64,000 nt of DNA from assembly GCF_026625145.1 (NCBI RefSeq), contig NZ_CP113088.1:2893501-2957500 (forward strand), in the 5' to 3' direction. The notes below the pieces were generated by a model, which had not been told where the DNA came from, ran no database searches, and was given only the letters and a program-made list of their open reading frames with translations. Positions 1 through 10,851 of the stretch are shown in pieces (position 1 is the first letter of the stretch; the number at the start of each line of letters is the position of its first letter). The translations under genes and the position numbers were made by a program. The DNA is from Lacinutrix neustonica (GTDB lineage Bacteria; Bacteroidota; Bacteroidia; Flavobacteriales; Flavobacteriaceae).

Positions 1-1
1 T

Positions 2-349
2 GCGCATACTTTAGATTTAACAGTGATCTGGCCAAGCGGTGCACAAGCATCAAGACAAGGACTAAAAGTAAGAGAGTGGGTGGAAGGTTTTGGTAGCGGC
101 GTTTTTAGTGATAACGTTTTTAAGATTACGGGAAATTGGACCTCTACATTTGTCAATGGAAATTCACATAGTTATGAGGTCGTTATACCGTTGCGTCGTC
201 AAATGAGTTGTTACTATGTTGTTAGTGGCTCTATAGCTGTCAGTCGCAACAACTTCTCTGGTGTTTTTGATTATGGAACTGGAGATTGTGATAATAGCGC
301 AACGTTTACTTTTAACAGTGGTGATGTAATTGATATTGTGCTCAATTAA
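2..349 (+). CDS. 3' end of a hypothetical secreted/lipoprotein-like gene (partial)
   Basis: The frame is open from base 2 and ends at TAA 347-349, so this is the C-terminal ~115 residues of a gene that starts outside the window; the GTG at 23 is internal. The segment is rich in Ser, Asn, Gly and aromatic residues in a beta-strand-like alternation (TGNW, SGSIAVSRNN, YGTGDCDNSA) and ends in a short hydrophobic strand. That resembles the C-terminal domains of small flavobacterial lipoproteins or surface proteins. I do not recognise the family, and no catalytic motif is visible. It is followed at once by a bidirectional terminator. Confidence 0.7.
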   Translation, partial: AHTLDLTVIWPSGAQASRQGLKVREWVEGFGSGVFSDNVFKITGNWTSTFVNGNSHSYEVVIPLRRQMSCYYVVSGSIAVSRNNFSGVFDYGTGDCDNSATFTFNSGDVIDIVLN

Positions 350-365
350 GCCCCGATTTAATAAT

Positions 366-397
366 AAAAAAAGCGACCGATTTCGGTCGCTTTTTTT
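366..397. terminator. Bidirectional rho-independent terminator
   Basis: A GC-rich stem AGCGACCGA / TCGGTCGCT with a 2-3 base loop is flanked by A7 on the left and T7 on the right, so it can end transcription from both sides. It lies between the 3' ends of the convergent hypothetical gene (+) and accD (-). Confidence 0.9.
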
Positions 398-1255
398 ATG
401 CTCTTAAAGGTTGGTTGGTAATCAAATCGATATACAAATTCACCTTATTTTTAAGTGTTTTTCGATGTGAAATAAAATCTAAAAAGCCATGTTCTAATAG
501 AAACTCAGAAGTTTGAAACCCCTCTCGGTAATTCTTTTCCTGTGGTGTCTCTAACAATACGAGGTCCTGCGAACCCAATTAAGGCCCCTGGTTCGGCAAT
601 ATTAATATCACCTAACATAGCGAAAGAAGCTGTCGTTCCTCCCGTAGTGGGGTCTGTACATAAAGAAATATATGGTATTTGAGCATCTGCCAATTGTGCT
701 AATTTCGCTGATGTTTTTGCTAATTGCATGAGTGATAAAGCGGCTTCCATCATTCGAGCACCACCAGATTTTGAAATAATCATAAATGGCAGCTTATTCT
801 TTAAGGCGTAATCTGCTGCACGTGCTATTTTTTCCCCTACAACACTTCCCATTGAGCCACCAATAAAAGCAAAATCCATGGCTGCTATTACTAAATCTTT
901 ACCTTTAGACTTGCCAACCGCACAACGTACAGCATCTACTAAATTGGTTTTGTCTTGGGCTGCTTTTAAACGGTCTCGGGTATTTTTTTGTGTCCTCAAA
1001 CTTTAAAGGATCTTTAGAGCTTAATTTAGCGTCTAATTCTTTGAATTTATTGTCGTCAAATAATATTTCAAAGTATTCCTTACTGCCGATTCTTACGTGG
1101 TAGTCATCTTCAGGACTCACATAAAAGTTTTTTTCAAGTTCTTTGGAGTCCACTATTTTTCCAGTAGGAGATTTGTACCAAAGACCTTTAGGGATGTCTT
1201 TTTTTTCTTCAGTAGAAGTAGTGATACCTTTTTCTTTTCTTTTAAACCAAGCCAT
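396..1255 (-). CDS. accD: Acetyl-CoA carboxylase carboxyltransferase subunit beta (two apparent frameshifts)
   Basis: AccD is the carboxyltransferase beta subunit of cytosolic acetyl-CoA carboxylase and makes malonyl-CoA for fatty-acid synthesis. The repaired protein is 285 residues, the usual length for the group. It starts [10 protein letters not shown] and carries the crotonase-fold hallmarks GGARM and [14 protein letters not shown], with FAGPRI near the end. The N-terminal region [11 protein letters not shown]...[13 protein letters not shown] aligns with the zinc ribbon of other AccD proteins but has none of its four cysteines. The frame is broken at 974-979 and 523-528, both reading TCTCGG; reading TCTGG restores YPDRLKAAQ and [11 protein letters not shown]. 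fba lies upstream on the same strand with a 256-bp gap. The stop codon abuts the terminator at 366-397. An essential gene broken twice at the same motif argues for sequence error, not decay. Confidence 0.95.
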
Positions 1256-1511
1256 ATTGATTTTATATTTTATCCCAAAATTATGGGAGATTTAATCGAA
1301 GTTTAGTGGCCTAAGCTCCAATCATTGCTATTAATTAGTTCTGTTTTTGCTTTAATAAAGCGTACAAAATTACTGTTTTTATTATTCAAACTCAAAATTT
1401 GTTGAGCCTATCTCTTTTGAATGATCACTTTAAAATTAAACAATCCCATAATAACTTAGTTACAATGGGATCGTGGATTAGTACAGGTGTTTAATTTAAA
1501 GGAGGTTACGC

Positions 1512-2580
1512 CTAAAGTGTATTAACATTGTTTAGATCTTCAAATGCTTTTTTAAGTCGCTCAACAAACAGGAGTTCTCCTTGACGCAACCGGACTCTAG
1601 GATCATAATATTTTTTGTTTGGAGATTCAGGGCCATCAGGACTACCAATTTGAGATTTTAAATAGTCTGCTTTTTCTCCCATATAATCGCGTACACCACT
1701 CGTAAAGGCATATTGCATATCTGTATCAATATTCATTTTAATGACGCCATAACTAATAGCTTCTTGAATTTCTGCTTCGGTTGAACCGAGACCCCCCGTG
1801 AAAGACAAAATCAATATGGTTTTTTGACACATTATACTTTTTTGAGATATATTCCTGAGAATTTTTTAAAATTTTCGGAGTCAATTTTACATTTCCGGGT
1901 TTGTAAACGCCATGAACATTACCAAAAGCGGCAGCGATTGTAAACTGGTCACTAATTTTACTTAATTCTTCATAGGCATAAGCCACCTCTTCCGGCTGTG
2001 TGTATAGCTTAGATTCATCGACATTACTATTGTCAACACCATCTTCTTCTCCACCAGTAATTCCTAATTCAATCTCTAAAGTCATGCCCATTTTGCTCAT
2101 GCGTTTAAGATACGTTTTACAAATTTCAATGTTTTCTTCTAGGGGCTCTTCACTTAAATCTATCATGTGTGAGCTATATAGGGACTTTCCCGTTTCTTTA
2201 AAATGTTGTTCACTGGCATCTAATAATCCATCAATCCAGGGTAGCAGTTTTTTAGCACAATGGTCTGTGTGTAGTATTACAGGAACACCATAGGCTTCAG
2301 CCAATAAATGCACATGTTTGGCTCCGGCAATGCTGCCTACAATAGCGGCTTTTTGATCCTCATTACTTAAACTTTTCCCTGCATTAAAAACGGCTCCCCC
2401 ATTAGAAAACTGAATAATTACAGGGGCGTTTAAAGCTTTTGCTGTTTCTAAAACAGCATTCATAGTATTAGATCCAGTCACGTTAACTGCGGGTAATGCA
2501 AAGCCTTTTTCTTTTGCTAGCTTAAAGATCGCTTGTACTTCTTTTCCTGTTGCGACTCCTGGTTTTATTTGGTGTGCCAT
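1512..2580 (-). CDS. fba: Fructose-bisphosphate aldolase class II (one apparent frameshift)
   Basis: Zn-dependent class II aldolase of glycolysis and gluconeogenesis in the cytosol; it interconverts fructose-1,6-bisphosphate with DHAP and glyceraldehyde-3-phosphate. Seen: the N-terminal IKPGVATGKEVQ, the metal-binding HTDHCAKK near residue 110, the Glu-rich LEIELGITGGEEDGVDN and the phosphate-binding GGSGSTE. The repaired length of 355 residues is typical of the long E. coli-type subfamily. The frame breaks at 1786-1791 (CCGAGA) in the phosphate loop; CCAGA on the plus strand restores HGGSGSTEAEIQEAISYG. The 1256-1511 gap downstream holds an imperfect inverted repeat (ATCCCAT...ATGGGAT, about 1443-1472) without a T tract. 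Confidence 0.96.
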
Positions 2581-2612
2581 TTTAATGTGTTTTTAGTTGA
2601 AAAATTGAATAT

Positions 2613-2620
2613 CAAAAGTA
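2613..2620 (-). promoter_or_regulatory. Candidate -7 promoter element for fba
   Basis: On the minus strand this reads TACTTTTG, matching the Bacteroidota sigma-A -7 consensus TAnnTTTG, 33 bases upstream of the fba ATG. This is a pattern match only. Confidence 0.4.
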
Positions 2621-2695
2621 ATGAATTTTTGAGTCTTCGTTGGGAAAAGTGGAGATAAAACATCGAAAACGTTGTAGTGTTTTTTAGTTTTAAGC

Positions 2696-5231
2696 TTAAA
2701 ACGGATAGTTGATTCCTATGTTATAAACCGCATTGTTAAAGTTGTAGTCATTGAACCAACGGTTGCCTAAACGATAGGAGGGGTCATAGGTTTTAAAACC
2801 GATATCACCTCTTAAGATAAAGAAATTAAAGTCATAGCGCAGCCCAAAACCCGAGCCGATAGCAATGTCTTTTATTGATGCTAATGTGTTGAAAGTAGCG
2901 GCATCGTTTTTGACCTCATCTAACACATTCCAAATATTTCCTGCATCAATAAAAATAGCTCCATTTAATGCGCCAAAAATATTAAAACGATTTTCGGCAC
3001 TTAATGTGATTTTCATATTGGCTTCATTAAATTCATTTGTTGACTGCGAGCTACCGGGACCTAAATTATAAGCCGACCACGCGCGGATATCATTAGCGCC
3101 ACCACCAAAAAAACTTTTTGAAAATGGAATACTTGTAGAATTTCCATACGGTATTGCGATGCCAAAATAGGAACGCACGGCAACAATATTTTTATTTCCT
3201 AAATTCCAATATTTGACATAATCCACCTCTGTTTTTACGTATTGTGAAAAAGCGACATTGAAAACTTCATATTTGTTATTTGCGTTTTTTTGTAATCCCA
3301 AAATATTAGAAGCCGTAGATAATACATTACCAGCAAGTTCTAACTTTAATCTTAAAATGGAAAAATCATTATCAAATAAGTTGTCCCGTCTATCCCTAAC
3401 ATAATTAAAATTTGAAGATAAAATTAGGTTGTCTTCGGTTAATCGATCTTTTCGTTCTTCTATGGCATTTACAGCTAGTAAATCTGTGGTAGAAATAGCA
3501 TTGCCTAAGCTTCCGCTCGTAGCTTCTGCTATAAAAGTATTGGCGCCTGAAGGGATGCTTAGTGTTTCATTTTCATTGAGGTATCCAGAATTTAATGCAA
3601 TCGTATTTAAAGCATTAAATGACGCTTGATACGTTTTAAAATAATTTGCTGTATTTAAATTTTGTACAAATTGAATATTAAAAACATCTAATCGATTAGT
3701 GACTTTGTCATTGGGAAACCATTTGTAATTAAAAACGCCTGTAAACGTTTGTTTATCTAAACCTACGTTGGTTTGACTGGTAGCGGCAAGACTAATTCTC
3801 GTACTTGGAAACATATACGAAGGGATTATTTTTTCTGTATTAATAGGAGAAAATAATCGCGGAATGGTCAATTTTAAGTCGGCACCGATTTCATTAATGT
3901 CAAAAAACTGATCCCGTTCATTAGCCCCATCTTTTGAAGCTCCAATAGAAGTAATTCCGAGATAATTCCAGTGTTTCGGCTCCTTTAAATACGTTACGCA
4001 TTAATATGCTAGGATTCAATGCAAACCCAATACTTTGAATGTTACTTTGGGAGGCTTCCGCACTAAACCCTAAGGAAAAGCGTTTTAATGGGGTCAAGTA
4101 AATATTCGTAGTTAAGGTGGTGTCTGCCTTATTTTCTATGTAATCAATCTTGGGGTATTTAAAGGTTCGTAGATTGCTAATCCGGCGCGATGTTTGGGGT
4201 TTGTGTTTGTCTTTAAAAATGGTATTAGGCTTCATGAAAACCACATCGGTCAAAGTTTTAGGGTTGTATCGTAATGCACCTTTACTGTAAATATTTACAC
4301 CATTAAAAATAGTAGAGTCTGAAATGACTTTATTTCGATCTTCATAACCGAGAATCTGTAAAAATGTTAACCTCTTTTACCTTATAAATCTTAAAGGGTT
4401 CGGTCAAGGTGGTGTCTTCAAAACGTATTTGCCGATCGCTTATTTGAATTTCTAGTTTCACTTTTTTAGTTTTACCTATGGTGTCATACTCCAAATAAAT
4501 GTGATCTTGCGAAAAATGATAAACACCAGAGTTTCGCATGTGGTCTGTAATGCGCTCTCGCTCATTTACAGCATCCACAGACTTATATTGTCTGTTAAGT
4601 TCTATAAAGGATTTGTTCGCTGATAATTTGTATAAAGAATCAATGATTGTCGTTGAGATTTTAGTGGATATAGAATCTATAATGTACGGTTTTCCTGTGG
4701 TTACATTATAGTTCACGCGACCTTCTTGATTGTCGTTTTTGGTCGTTTCATATTCTGCTTCAACGTCAAACCATCCATAATTAAAATAGTAATCCTTTAA
4801 GCGTTTAATGGATTTTTTAGAGAGCGTATCATTGACAATAACGGGAGCTTCCCCTGTTTCTTTTATCCAATTATTAAAACTTAATCGCGATGCGTAATAT
4901 TTGTCTTGTTGTTTTTTAGATAAAAATTTCTCCCAGCGTTTGTGACGTTTTGGGTTTTTTTGGCCCTTGCTTTTAAAATCGAATCAATATTGGGTCTCGC
5001 TAAATTATAAATATGTAATCTTAAAGGGGTTCCTATAAGAGGTAATGTGCTGTTTGGTTTCCGGTAAATTAAATTAGTAATAGCTTCTCTGTCTTCATTT
5101 TCATTATTTACAGTGAGTGAAGTTTTTGTAAGTAAATGTTCGTTTTTTGCGACTCTTTTTACCGAATTACAAGCGCTAAAAAAACCAATAATTACAATTA
5201 ATAATAGTATTTTTGAAGACTGCTGTTTCAA
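2696..5231 (-). CDS. tamL: TamL-type BamA/TamA-family outer-membrane lipoprotein (three apparent frameshifts)
   Basis: Omp85-family protein. It starts with a lipoprotein signal (hydrophobic ILLLIVIIGFFSAC, lipid Cys about residue 21), followed by POTRA-like repeats (RLKDYYFNYGW, VNYNVTTGKPY) and a C-terminal D15/Bac_surface_Ag barrel ending YNIGINYPF. A lipidated TamA relative is characteristic of Bacteroidota (TamL, partner of TamB in envelope biogenesis). Repaired length is 844 residues. Breaks: 3957-3962 and 4348-4353 (CCGAGA for CCAGA), plus one base missing from an A run (plus-strand T run) near 4959-4965. The apparent start at 5229-5231 is TTG; no in-frame ATG lies between it and the upstream stop. 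Neighbours trmH, porT and ubiE match the conserved flavobacterial context. Confidence 0.88.
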
Positions 5232-5310
5232 ATAGCTGAAGGTTAAAAAGGTTAATTTCTAAGGTTATTTATATATTAAATGACATCGGATTCAAAAATA
5301 CATTTTTTAA

Positions 5311-6029
5311 ATGCTATCAAAAAGCCAAATAAAATTTATAACGCGATTAAAGCAAAAAAAATATAGAGTACAAGAAGGTCTCTTTATAGCGGAAGGCCTA
5401 AAAACAGTTACCGAGCTTTTAGAGTCTTCTTTAGAGCTCTATCACCTATTTACTGCGACTAGCTTCTATAGTTATGCCGACAAGGAAACCATTGTCTCTG
5501 AAATAGAACTAAAAAAAATCAGTAGCTTAAAAACTCCAAATCAAGTGTTGGCTATTTTCAAAATTCCGAAGCAACGGCTGTTTTAAATTCTGAACTAATA
5601 GTTGCCTTAGACGCCGTGAGGGATCCCGGAAATCTAGGAACAATTATTAGATTGTGCGATTGGTTTGGTGTCAAAGAATTGGTTTGTAGTAAAGAAACGG
5701 TAGATTGTTATAATTCCAAAGTAATACAAGCAACAATGGGCTCGATCACACGCGTAAATGTGAGCTATCTTGATTTAGAACGCTTTTTAAAGATCGCCGA
5801 TGTTCCCGTATTTGGAGCTTATATGGATGGTGTTAATGTCTATAAAAGCGACTTACCCCAAAAAGGTATTCGCGTTATGGGGAATGAAGCCAACGGCATT
5901 TCGAATCGCATAGAAAAGCACATTACACAGCGAATTTCTATTCCAAGGTTTGGAGCGTTACAAGCGACAGAAAGTTTAAATGTTGCTGCGGCTACCGCTG
6001 TGTTGTTGAGTGAATTTAAACGGAGTTAA
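5311..6029 (+). CDS. SpoU/TrmH-family RNA 2'-O-methyltransferase (one apparent frameshift)
   Basis: SPOUT-fold methyltransferase that adds a 2'-O-methyl group to rRNA or tRNA using S-adenosylmethionine. Visible: an N-terminal substrate-binding segment (LSKSQIKFITRLKQKKYR, ...FIAEGLKTV), then the knot-domain motifs AVRDPGNLGTIIRLCDWFG (motif 1), MGNEANGIS (motif 2) and IPRFGALQATESLNVAAATAVLLSEF (motif 3). The repaired protein is 239 residues. The frame is lost at 5566-5569 (CCGA); CCAGA restores KIPEATAVLNSE. Divergent from tamL with about 80 bp between them. The exact RNA target cannot be told from sequence. Confidence 0.9.
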
Positions 6030-6122
6030 TATTTTAATTAATAAATAGCTCCAGTTTTTAGTTTTTCACGGGCAATACTTAAGAATTATTCTTTTTGCTT
6101 TAGTAAACCAGTAACGGAATAT

Positions 6123-6840
6123 TTATCTAAACGTTAGATTCAAAAAAACACCTCTTGTTTTCATAGAATTGATATTCCCAGTCCATGGACTGTCTGCGTC
6201 TACATCTCGTACTAATTCATCGTTAATGGCAAAAACACCCCTAATAGAAGGTGTGAATTTGAACCAGTATAGATAGAAATCGATACCAAAACCAATATCA
6301 TAAAACTGTGTGCTCTGTGTCGTTCTAAATTCCCCACCACTATTGTCCTCTCGGATTTTTTTCGTTGCTTGATAAATTAATGGAAGTCGCTACGCCAAAA
6401 GTAATAAATGGTTTAAAGTTATTAATTCTTTGCGTTGAAAAACGAACCAATAATGGAAAATAGACATAGGTGGACTTCACCTCACGTAAGAAATCTGATT
6501 TATTAGTATCATCGATTCCATCAAAGTAACTCTCGGGATACATTAGGTTTCTTCCCGCAATGACTAAGCCGGGTTCTAATCTTAAATTGATATAATCGTT
6601 AACACGAAAATCACCAACTAAACCAACATTAAACCCAAATGTTTTTTCTGTTTGTATCTCCTCTTCGTCACTATTGTAATCAATTTTGTAGTCCAAATTA
6701 TTAACGCCAAAGTAGTAGCCCCAACTCAAAGTTGATTTATCCATGTTTTGGTTATTTTGCACTTTTTTCTTAGTAAATAGTTGTGCAGAACAGGTTGATG
6801 CTATAAATAAAAAAGTTATTAGGGCAAATATATTTTTCAT
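6123..6840 (-). CDS. porT: PorT-family outer-membrane beta-barrel protein, type IX secretion (one apparent frameshift)
   Basis: The repaired protein is 238 residues, with a Sec signal peptide (MKNIFALITFLFIASTCSA) and alternating barrel strands (YINLRLEPGLVIAG, YVYFPLLVRFST, FDIGFGIDF-like), ending LNLTFR. PorT/SprT is an outer-membrane component of the type IX secretion system of Bacteroidetes, and its gene commonly sits beside ubiE, as here. The frame breaks at 6349-6354 (TCTCGG), where TCTGG restores NPEDNSGGEFRTTQS. The start was chosen at 6840 because it opens directly on the signal peptide; an upstream ATG would add ten polar residues. Likely cotranscribed with ubiE (93-bp gap). Confidence 0.82.
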
Positions 6841-6932
6841 GTATTCATTCTTGGTTTTTATCAAAATCACAGGCTGTTCACTATTAATATCCTCAGAATT
6901 AATAAAATTTCATGTGACCCTCATGTCCTTGT

Positions 6933-7662
6933 TTATTGTTTTGATGCTTTATAAATAGTGGCCACACCAAAAGTTTGTGGCATATCTTTAACATTTATAA
7001 ACCCAATATTACGTAAAATATTGTTCAACGCTTCACCATAAGGAAATTGAGACGCCGATTCACAGAGATATTTGTAAGCTGTTTTGTCTTTAGAAAAGAC
7101 CCTTCCTATTAGCGGTAGTATGTTTTTAGTATAAAAATTATAGCCTTGTTTAAAAGGGGTTTTGTCTCGGCATCGATGTTTCTAAAATCACGAAAGTGCC
7201 GCCAGGTTTGAGTACGCGAAGGATTTCTTTTAAACCATTTTCTAAGGTTTCAAAATTGCGCACGCCAAAAGCAACGGTAATGGCATCGAAACTATTATCA
7301 TTAAAAGGCATATTTTCACTGTCTCCTAAAATCATTTCGATTTTAGCATTTAGGTTTTTTTTCTTTATTTTTTCTTTTCCTATTTCGAGCATGCCGGGAC
7401 TAATATCTAGTCCTACAATTTTTTCAGCCTGGGATTCAGCTAAATTAATAGCGAGATCCCCTGTACCCGTTGCAATATCGAGAATGGTTTTTGGTTGCGC
7501 TTGTTTAACGATAGCGACTACGTTCTTTCTCCATTTGATATCAATACCAAATGAAATCACCCGATTTAAACCATCATAATCCTCAGAAATCGTATCAAAC
7601 ATTTGCGTGACTTGTTCCTTTTTGCCGAGGGCGCTGTCTTTGTAAGGTTTTACTTTTGCCAA
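6933..7662 (-). CDS. ubiE: Demethylmenaquinone methyltransferase UbiE/MenG (one apparent frameshift)
   Basis: Class I SAM-dependent methyltransferase that carries out the last step of menaquinone synthesis. Seen: [19 protein letters not shown], the SAM-binding motif [23 protein letters not shown], and [12 protein letters not shown], all UbiE signatures. The C-terminal part restored in frame ([15 protein letters not shown], [21 protein letters not shown]) completes a 242-residue protein. Break at 7165-7170 (TCTCGG; TCTGG gives [11 protein letters not shown]). The start codon seems to be TTG at 7660-7662, with no in-frame ATG nearby. The product feeds the quinone pool used by the Na+-NQR encoded further on. 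Confidence 0.94.
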
Positions 7663-7676
7663 AATATTTTTTTTTA

Positions 7677-7684
7677 CAAATTTA
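7677..7684 (-). promoter_or_regulatory. Candidate -7 promoter element for ubiE-porT
   Basis: Minus-strand TAAATTTG matches TAnnTTTG. It lies 15 bases upstream of the proposed TTG start, which would give a very short leader. Confidence 0.35.
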
Positions 7685-7810
7685 AGGCGATTTCTTTAAT
7701 TTATAAGCATTGGAGTTTAAGATGGGATGTTATTAATTCAATTTACTATAGATAAAAGTTAAACGCAGATGAAGTGAATCATTTTCAATGCATTTAAATT
7801 ATAAATTAGT

Positions 7811-7818
7811 TATCTTTG
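7811..7818 (+). promoter_or_regulatory. Candidate -7 promoter element for trkA-trkH
   Basis: TATCTTTG, a match to the Bacteroidota -7 consensus, 25 bases upstream of the trkA ATG in an otherwise AT-rich leader. Confidence 0.5.
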
Positions 7819-7842
7819 TATCACTTTTCAGAAAGATAAAGA

Positions 7843-9192
7843 ATGAAAATTATTATTGCTGGCGCTGGTGAAGTAGGATTTCATTTAGCTAAATTACTGT
7901 CGTACGAATCACAGGAAATCACACTTATAGATACTAATAGGGAAAGCCTTTCTTACGCAGATAATCATTTAGACATTAAAGTTTTAAAAGGAGATGCTAC
8001 ATCTATTGCTATTTTAAAAGAGGCTAAGGTGGCCCATAGCGATTTGGTTATTGGTGTTACTGCTTCTGAAACAACAAACATTACTGTTTGTGTACTTGCT
8101 AAACAGCTGGGGGCGAAACGTACTATTGCTAGAATTTCTAATACCGAGTTTATTACCCATAAAGATGAAGTTGGATTTACACGCTTTGGTATCGATGAGT
8201 TGATTTCACCCGAGTCTTTAGCCGCATCAGAAATTCAACTATTATTAAGTCAGTCTGCTTTTAATGAAAGTTATGAGTTTGAAGAAGGTGCTTTAACCAT
8301 GGTGAGTCTAAACTTGTCCAGAACAGCATCCTTTGTAGGTAAAACAGTTAAGGAAGCTGCGCAACAGTTTAGTGAAATTCATTTTGTGCCTATAGCTGTT
8401 CAGCGATTTGGTACGCAATATACTATTATTCCTAGGGGGGATACACAATTTAAAGAAGGAGACACCGTGGTCTTTATTACTAGTGAAGGTGGTGGTCAAG
8501 AGTTGTGTAAAATGACGGGTAGAGCGAATACCGCTATTAAAGATGTTATGATATTAGGGGGAAGTAAAATTGGTTATAAAACCTCTAGAGATCTAAGTGG
8601 GAAACATTTTAATGTTAAACTCATTGAGAAAAACAGGGAAGTGGCCATGGATTTAGCCGATCAATTGTCTGATGTGTTGATTATTAATGGAGACGGAAGG
8701 AATGTAGAGCTTCTTGAAGAAGAAAACATTAAAGACATGGATGCATTTATTGCGGTTACAGGAAACTCTGAAACCAATATTATGTCGTGTCTTGTTGCCA
8801 AATCTAAAGGGGTAAAGAAAACGATTGCTTTAGTTGAGAATATGGATTACTTTGAGCTCTCTCAATCTATTGGGATTGATACTTTGGTGAATAAAAAACT
8901 TCTAGCGGCAAATAATATATTTAGATATATTAGAAAGGGAGAAGTGGTTGCCATGACCAAACTCAATAATATTCATGCTGAATTATTAGAGTTTAGAGTC
9001 AAGTCTGATTCTAAAATTTGCAATAAACAAATAAAGGATATTCAATTTCCGCGTTCTGCTATTATCGGCGGAGTGATTAGAGATGGTGAAGGTTTAATTG
9101 CATTAGGCGGTTTTAAAATTGAAAAGGGCGATTATATTGTTGTGTGTTGTTTACCCCGATCTATAAAAGAAGTCGAGAAACTTTTCCTATAA
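7843..9192 (+). CDS. trkA: Trk system potassium uptake protein TrkA
   Basis: Cytoplasmic regulatory subunit that gates the TrkH K+ channel. It is 449 residues with two tandem RCK (TrkA-N/TrkA-C) units: the first Rossmann motif GAGEVGFHLAK at the N terminus with the acidic LIDTN after strand 2, the second GGSKIGYKTSRDL near residue 240, and TrkA-C domains at about 145-220 and 370-449 (KICNKQIKDIQFPRSAIIGGV). NAD(H) or ATP binding to the RCK units is the known control mechanism in the family. Its TAA stop overlaps the trkH ATG by one base, so the pair is translationally coupled. Confidence 0.96.
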   Translation: MKIIIAGAGEVGFHLAKLLSYESQEITLIDTNRESLSYADNHLDIKVLKGDATSIAILKEAKVAHSDLVIGVTASETTNITVCVLAKQLGAKRTIARISNTEFITHKDEVGFTRFGIDELISPESLAASEIQLLLSQSAFNESYEFEEGALTMVSLNLSRTASFVGKTVKEAAQQFSEIHFVPIAVQRFGTQYTIIPRGDTQFKEGDTVVFITSEGGGQELCKMTGRANTAIKDVMILGGSKIGYKTSRDLSGKHFNVKLIEKNREVAMDLADQLSDVLIINGDGRNVELLEEENIKDMDAFIAVTGNSETNIMSCLVAKSKGVKKTIALVENMDYFELSQSIGIDTLVNKKLLAANNIFRYIRKGEVVAMTKLNNIHAELLEFRVKSDSKICNKQIKDIQFPRSAIIGGVIRDGEGLIALGGFKIEKGDYIVVCCLPRSIKEVEKLFL

Positions 9193-10699
9193 TGCGTAAA
9201 AGATTAAAACTCAATTTCAAAATTATTTTCCATTTTTTCGGACTACTGTTTCTCTTTAATGGTGGGTTTATGTTGCTTGCGACCTTAGTAAGCTTAAGTT
9301 ATAAGGATGGTGTTACGCTAAATTTATTTTTGTCGGGTCTCGTTACGGTTCTTATTGGTGCATTTACCATGTATGTCACCAGAGATCATGATAAGGAAAT
9401 GAATAAGCGTGAAGGTTATATTGTTGTCGCCTTTGGTTGGGTTGTTATGGCTTTATCTCGGCACGCTACCTTACCTCTTAACAGAATCTATTCCTAGGTT
9501 TACCGACGCTTTTTTTGAAACGATGTCTCGGTTTTACGACTACTGGAGCTACTATTTTAAATGACATTGAAATTGTGCCGAAGGGATTTTATTCTGGCGA
9601 AGTTTAACGCACTGGATTGGTGGCATGGGGATTATCGTATTGGCAGTCGCCATTCTACCCTTGCTAGGTATTGGTGGTATGCAGCTGTTTGCGGCTGAAG
9701 CTCCAGGACCCAGTGCCGATAAGTTGCATCCGCGTATCACAGACACGGCCAAACGATTGTGGTTAATTTATTTTGGCTATACCGCTGCAGAAACGATTTT
9801 ACTTAAGGCGGCGGGCATGTCTTTTTTTGATGCTATAAATCATTCGATGACGACATTGTCAACGGGAGGATTTTCAACTAAAAACGCAAGTGTCGCGTAT
9901 TGGAATGATGTGCCATTAATTCAATATATCATTATTGTCTTTATGTTTTTAGCAGGGACAAATTTTGTTTTGAGTTATTTTGCCTTTAAAGGAAAAGTAC
10001 AAAAGGTCTTCCAAGATGAAGAGTTTAAATTGTATTTTAAATTTATTGCTGGATTTACCATAGTAGCAGCACTTATTATTTATTTTAATGCCGATTTAAG
10101 TCTTTCCTCTATTGAGCACCCTATGGTATTAGGTAGAGGTGAAAGTGCCTTTAGACACGCCTTATTTCAAGTGCTTACTATTGTAACCACAACGGGATTT
10201 GTGACCGCAGATTATACCTTGTGGACTCCATTTCTAACCTTATTTTTCTTTGGTATGATGTTTTTAGGAGGTTCTGCAGGAAGTACCTGCGGGGGTATTA
10301 AAGTGATGCGACACCTAATTACTATTAAAAATGGTTTTTTAGAATTTAAGCGTACGTTACATCCTAATGCTATTTTGCCAGTACGTTATAATAGACGATC
10401 CGTTTCCGGAGAGATTGTTTTTAATATTTTAGGATTTTTTATTCTTTATCTCTTAGCTTTTATTGTGGGTACTTTAGGGTTCTCCATGATGCAAATTGAC
10501 TTTACTTCAGCCATTGGGTTAGCAGCTTCCAGTTTAGGAAATGTGGGGCCAGCTTTAGGTGACTTCGGACCAGTTAAGAACTATGACGCTTTGCCGAGAT
10601 ATTGGTAAGTGGTGGTCTGCTTTTTTAATGCTTATCGGGCGATTAGAATTGTTCACGGTTTTAATTTTATTCACGCCTTTCTTTTGGCGTAATAGATAA
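9192..10699 (+). CDS. trkH: Trk potassium transporter TrkH (four apparent frameshifts)
   Basis: Inner-membrane K+-translocating subunit with four pseudo-repeated MPM units. Pore-loop signatures are seen in order once the frame is repaired: [25 protein letters not shown] and [11 protein letters not shown], with many hydrophobic helices between them. The repaired length is 501 residues, normal for TrkH. Breaks at 9456-9461, 9526-9531 and 10594-10599 (TCTCGG/CCGAGA, +1) and 9578-9581 (CCGA, -1) are all repaired with CCAGA/TCTGG, giving [31 protein letters not shown] and [12 protein letters not shown]. It acts with TrkA, encoded just upstream. Confidence 0.95.
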
Positions 10700-10851
10700 T
10701 TTTTCAATTATTTTTTACTTTTAAATTTTGTAGATTTCTCAATGGTTTTGAGCTGTTTCCAGTTGGTTTTTAGTATATTGTATCGTAGTCTTGGTGTTAC
10801 AAAACTGGAGGTGAGTCGTTGTAATAGTATAACCACAATAAATCAATCACA

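Noticed and set aside
1443..1472. Inverted repeat ATCCCAT...ATGGGAT as a terminator of fba
   Set aside because: The stem is short, interrupted and has no T tract on the relevant strand; recorded only as a note.
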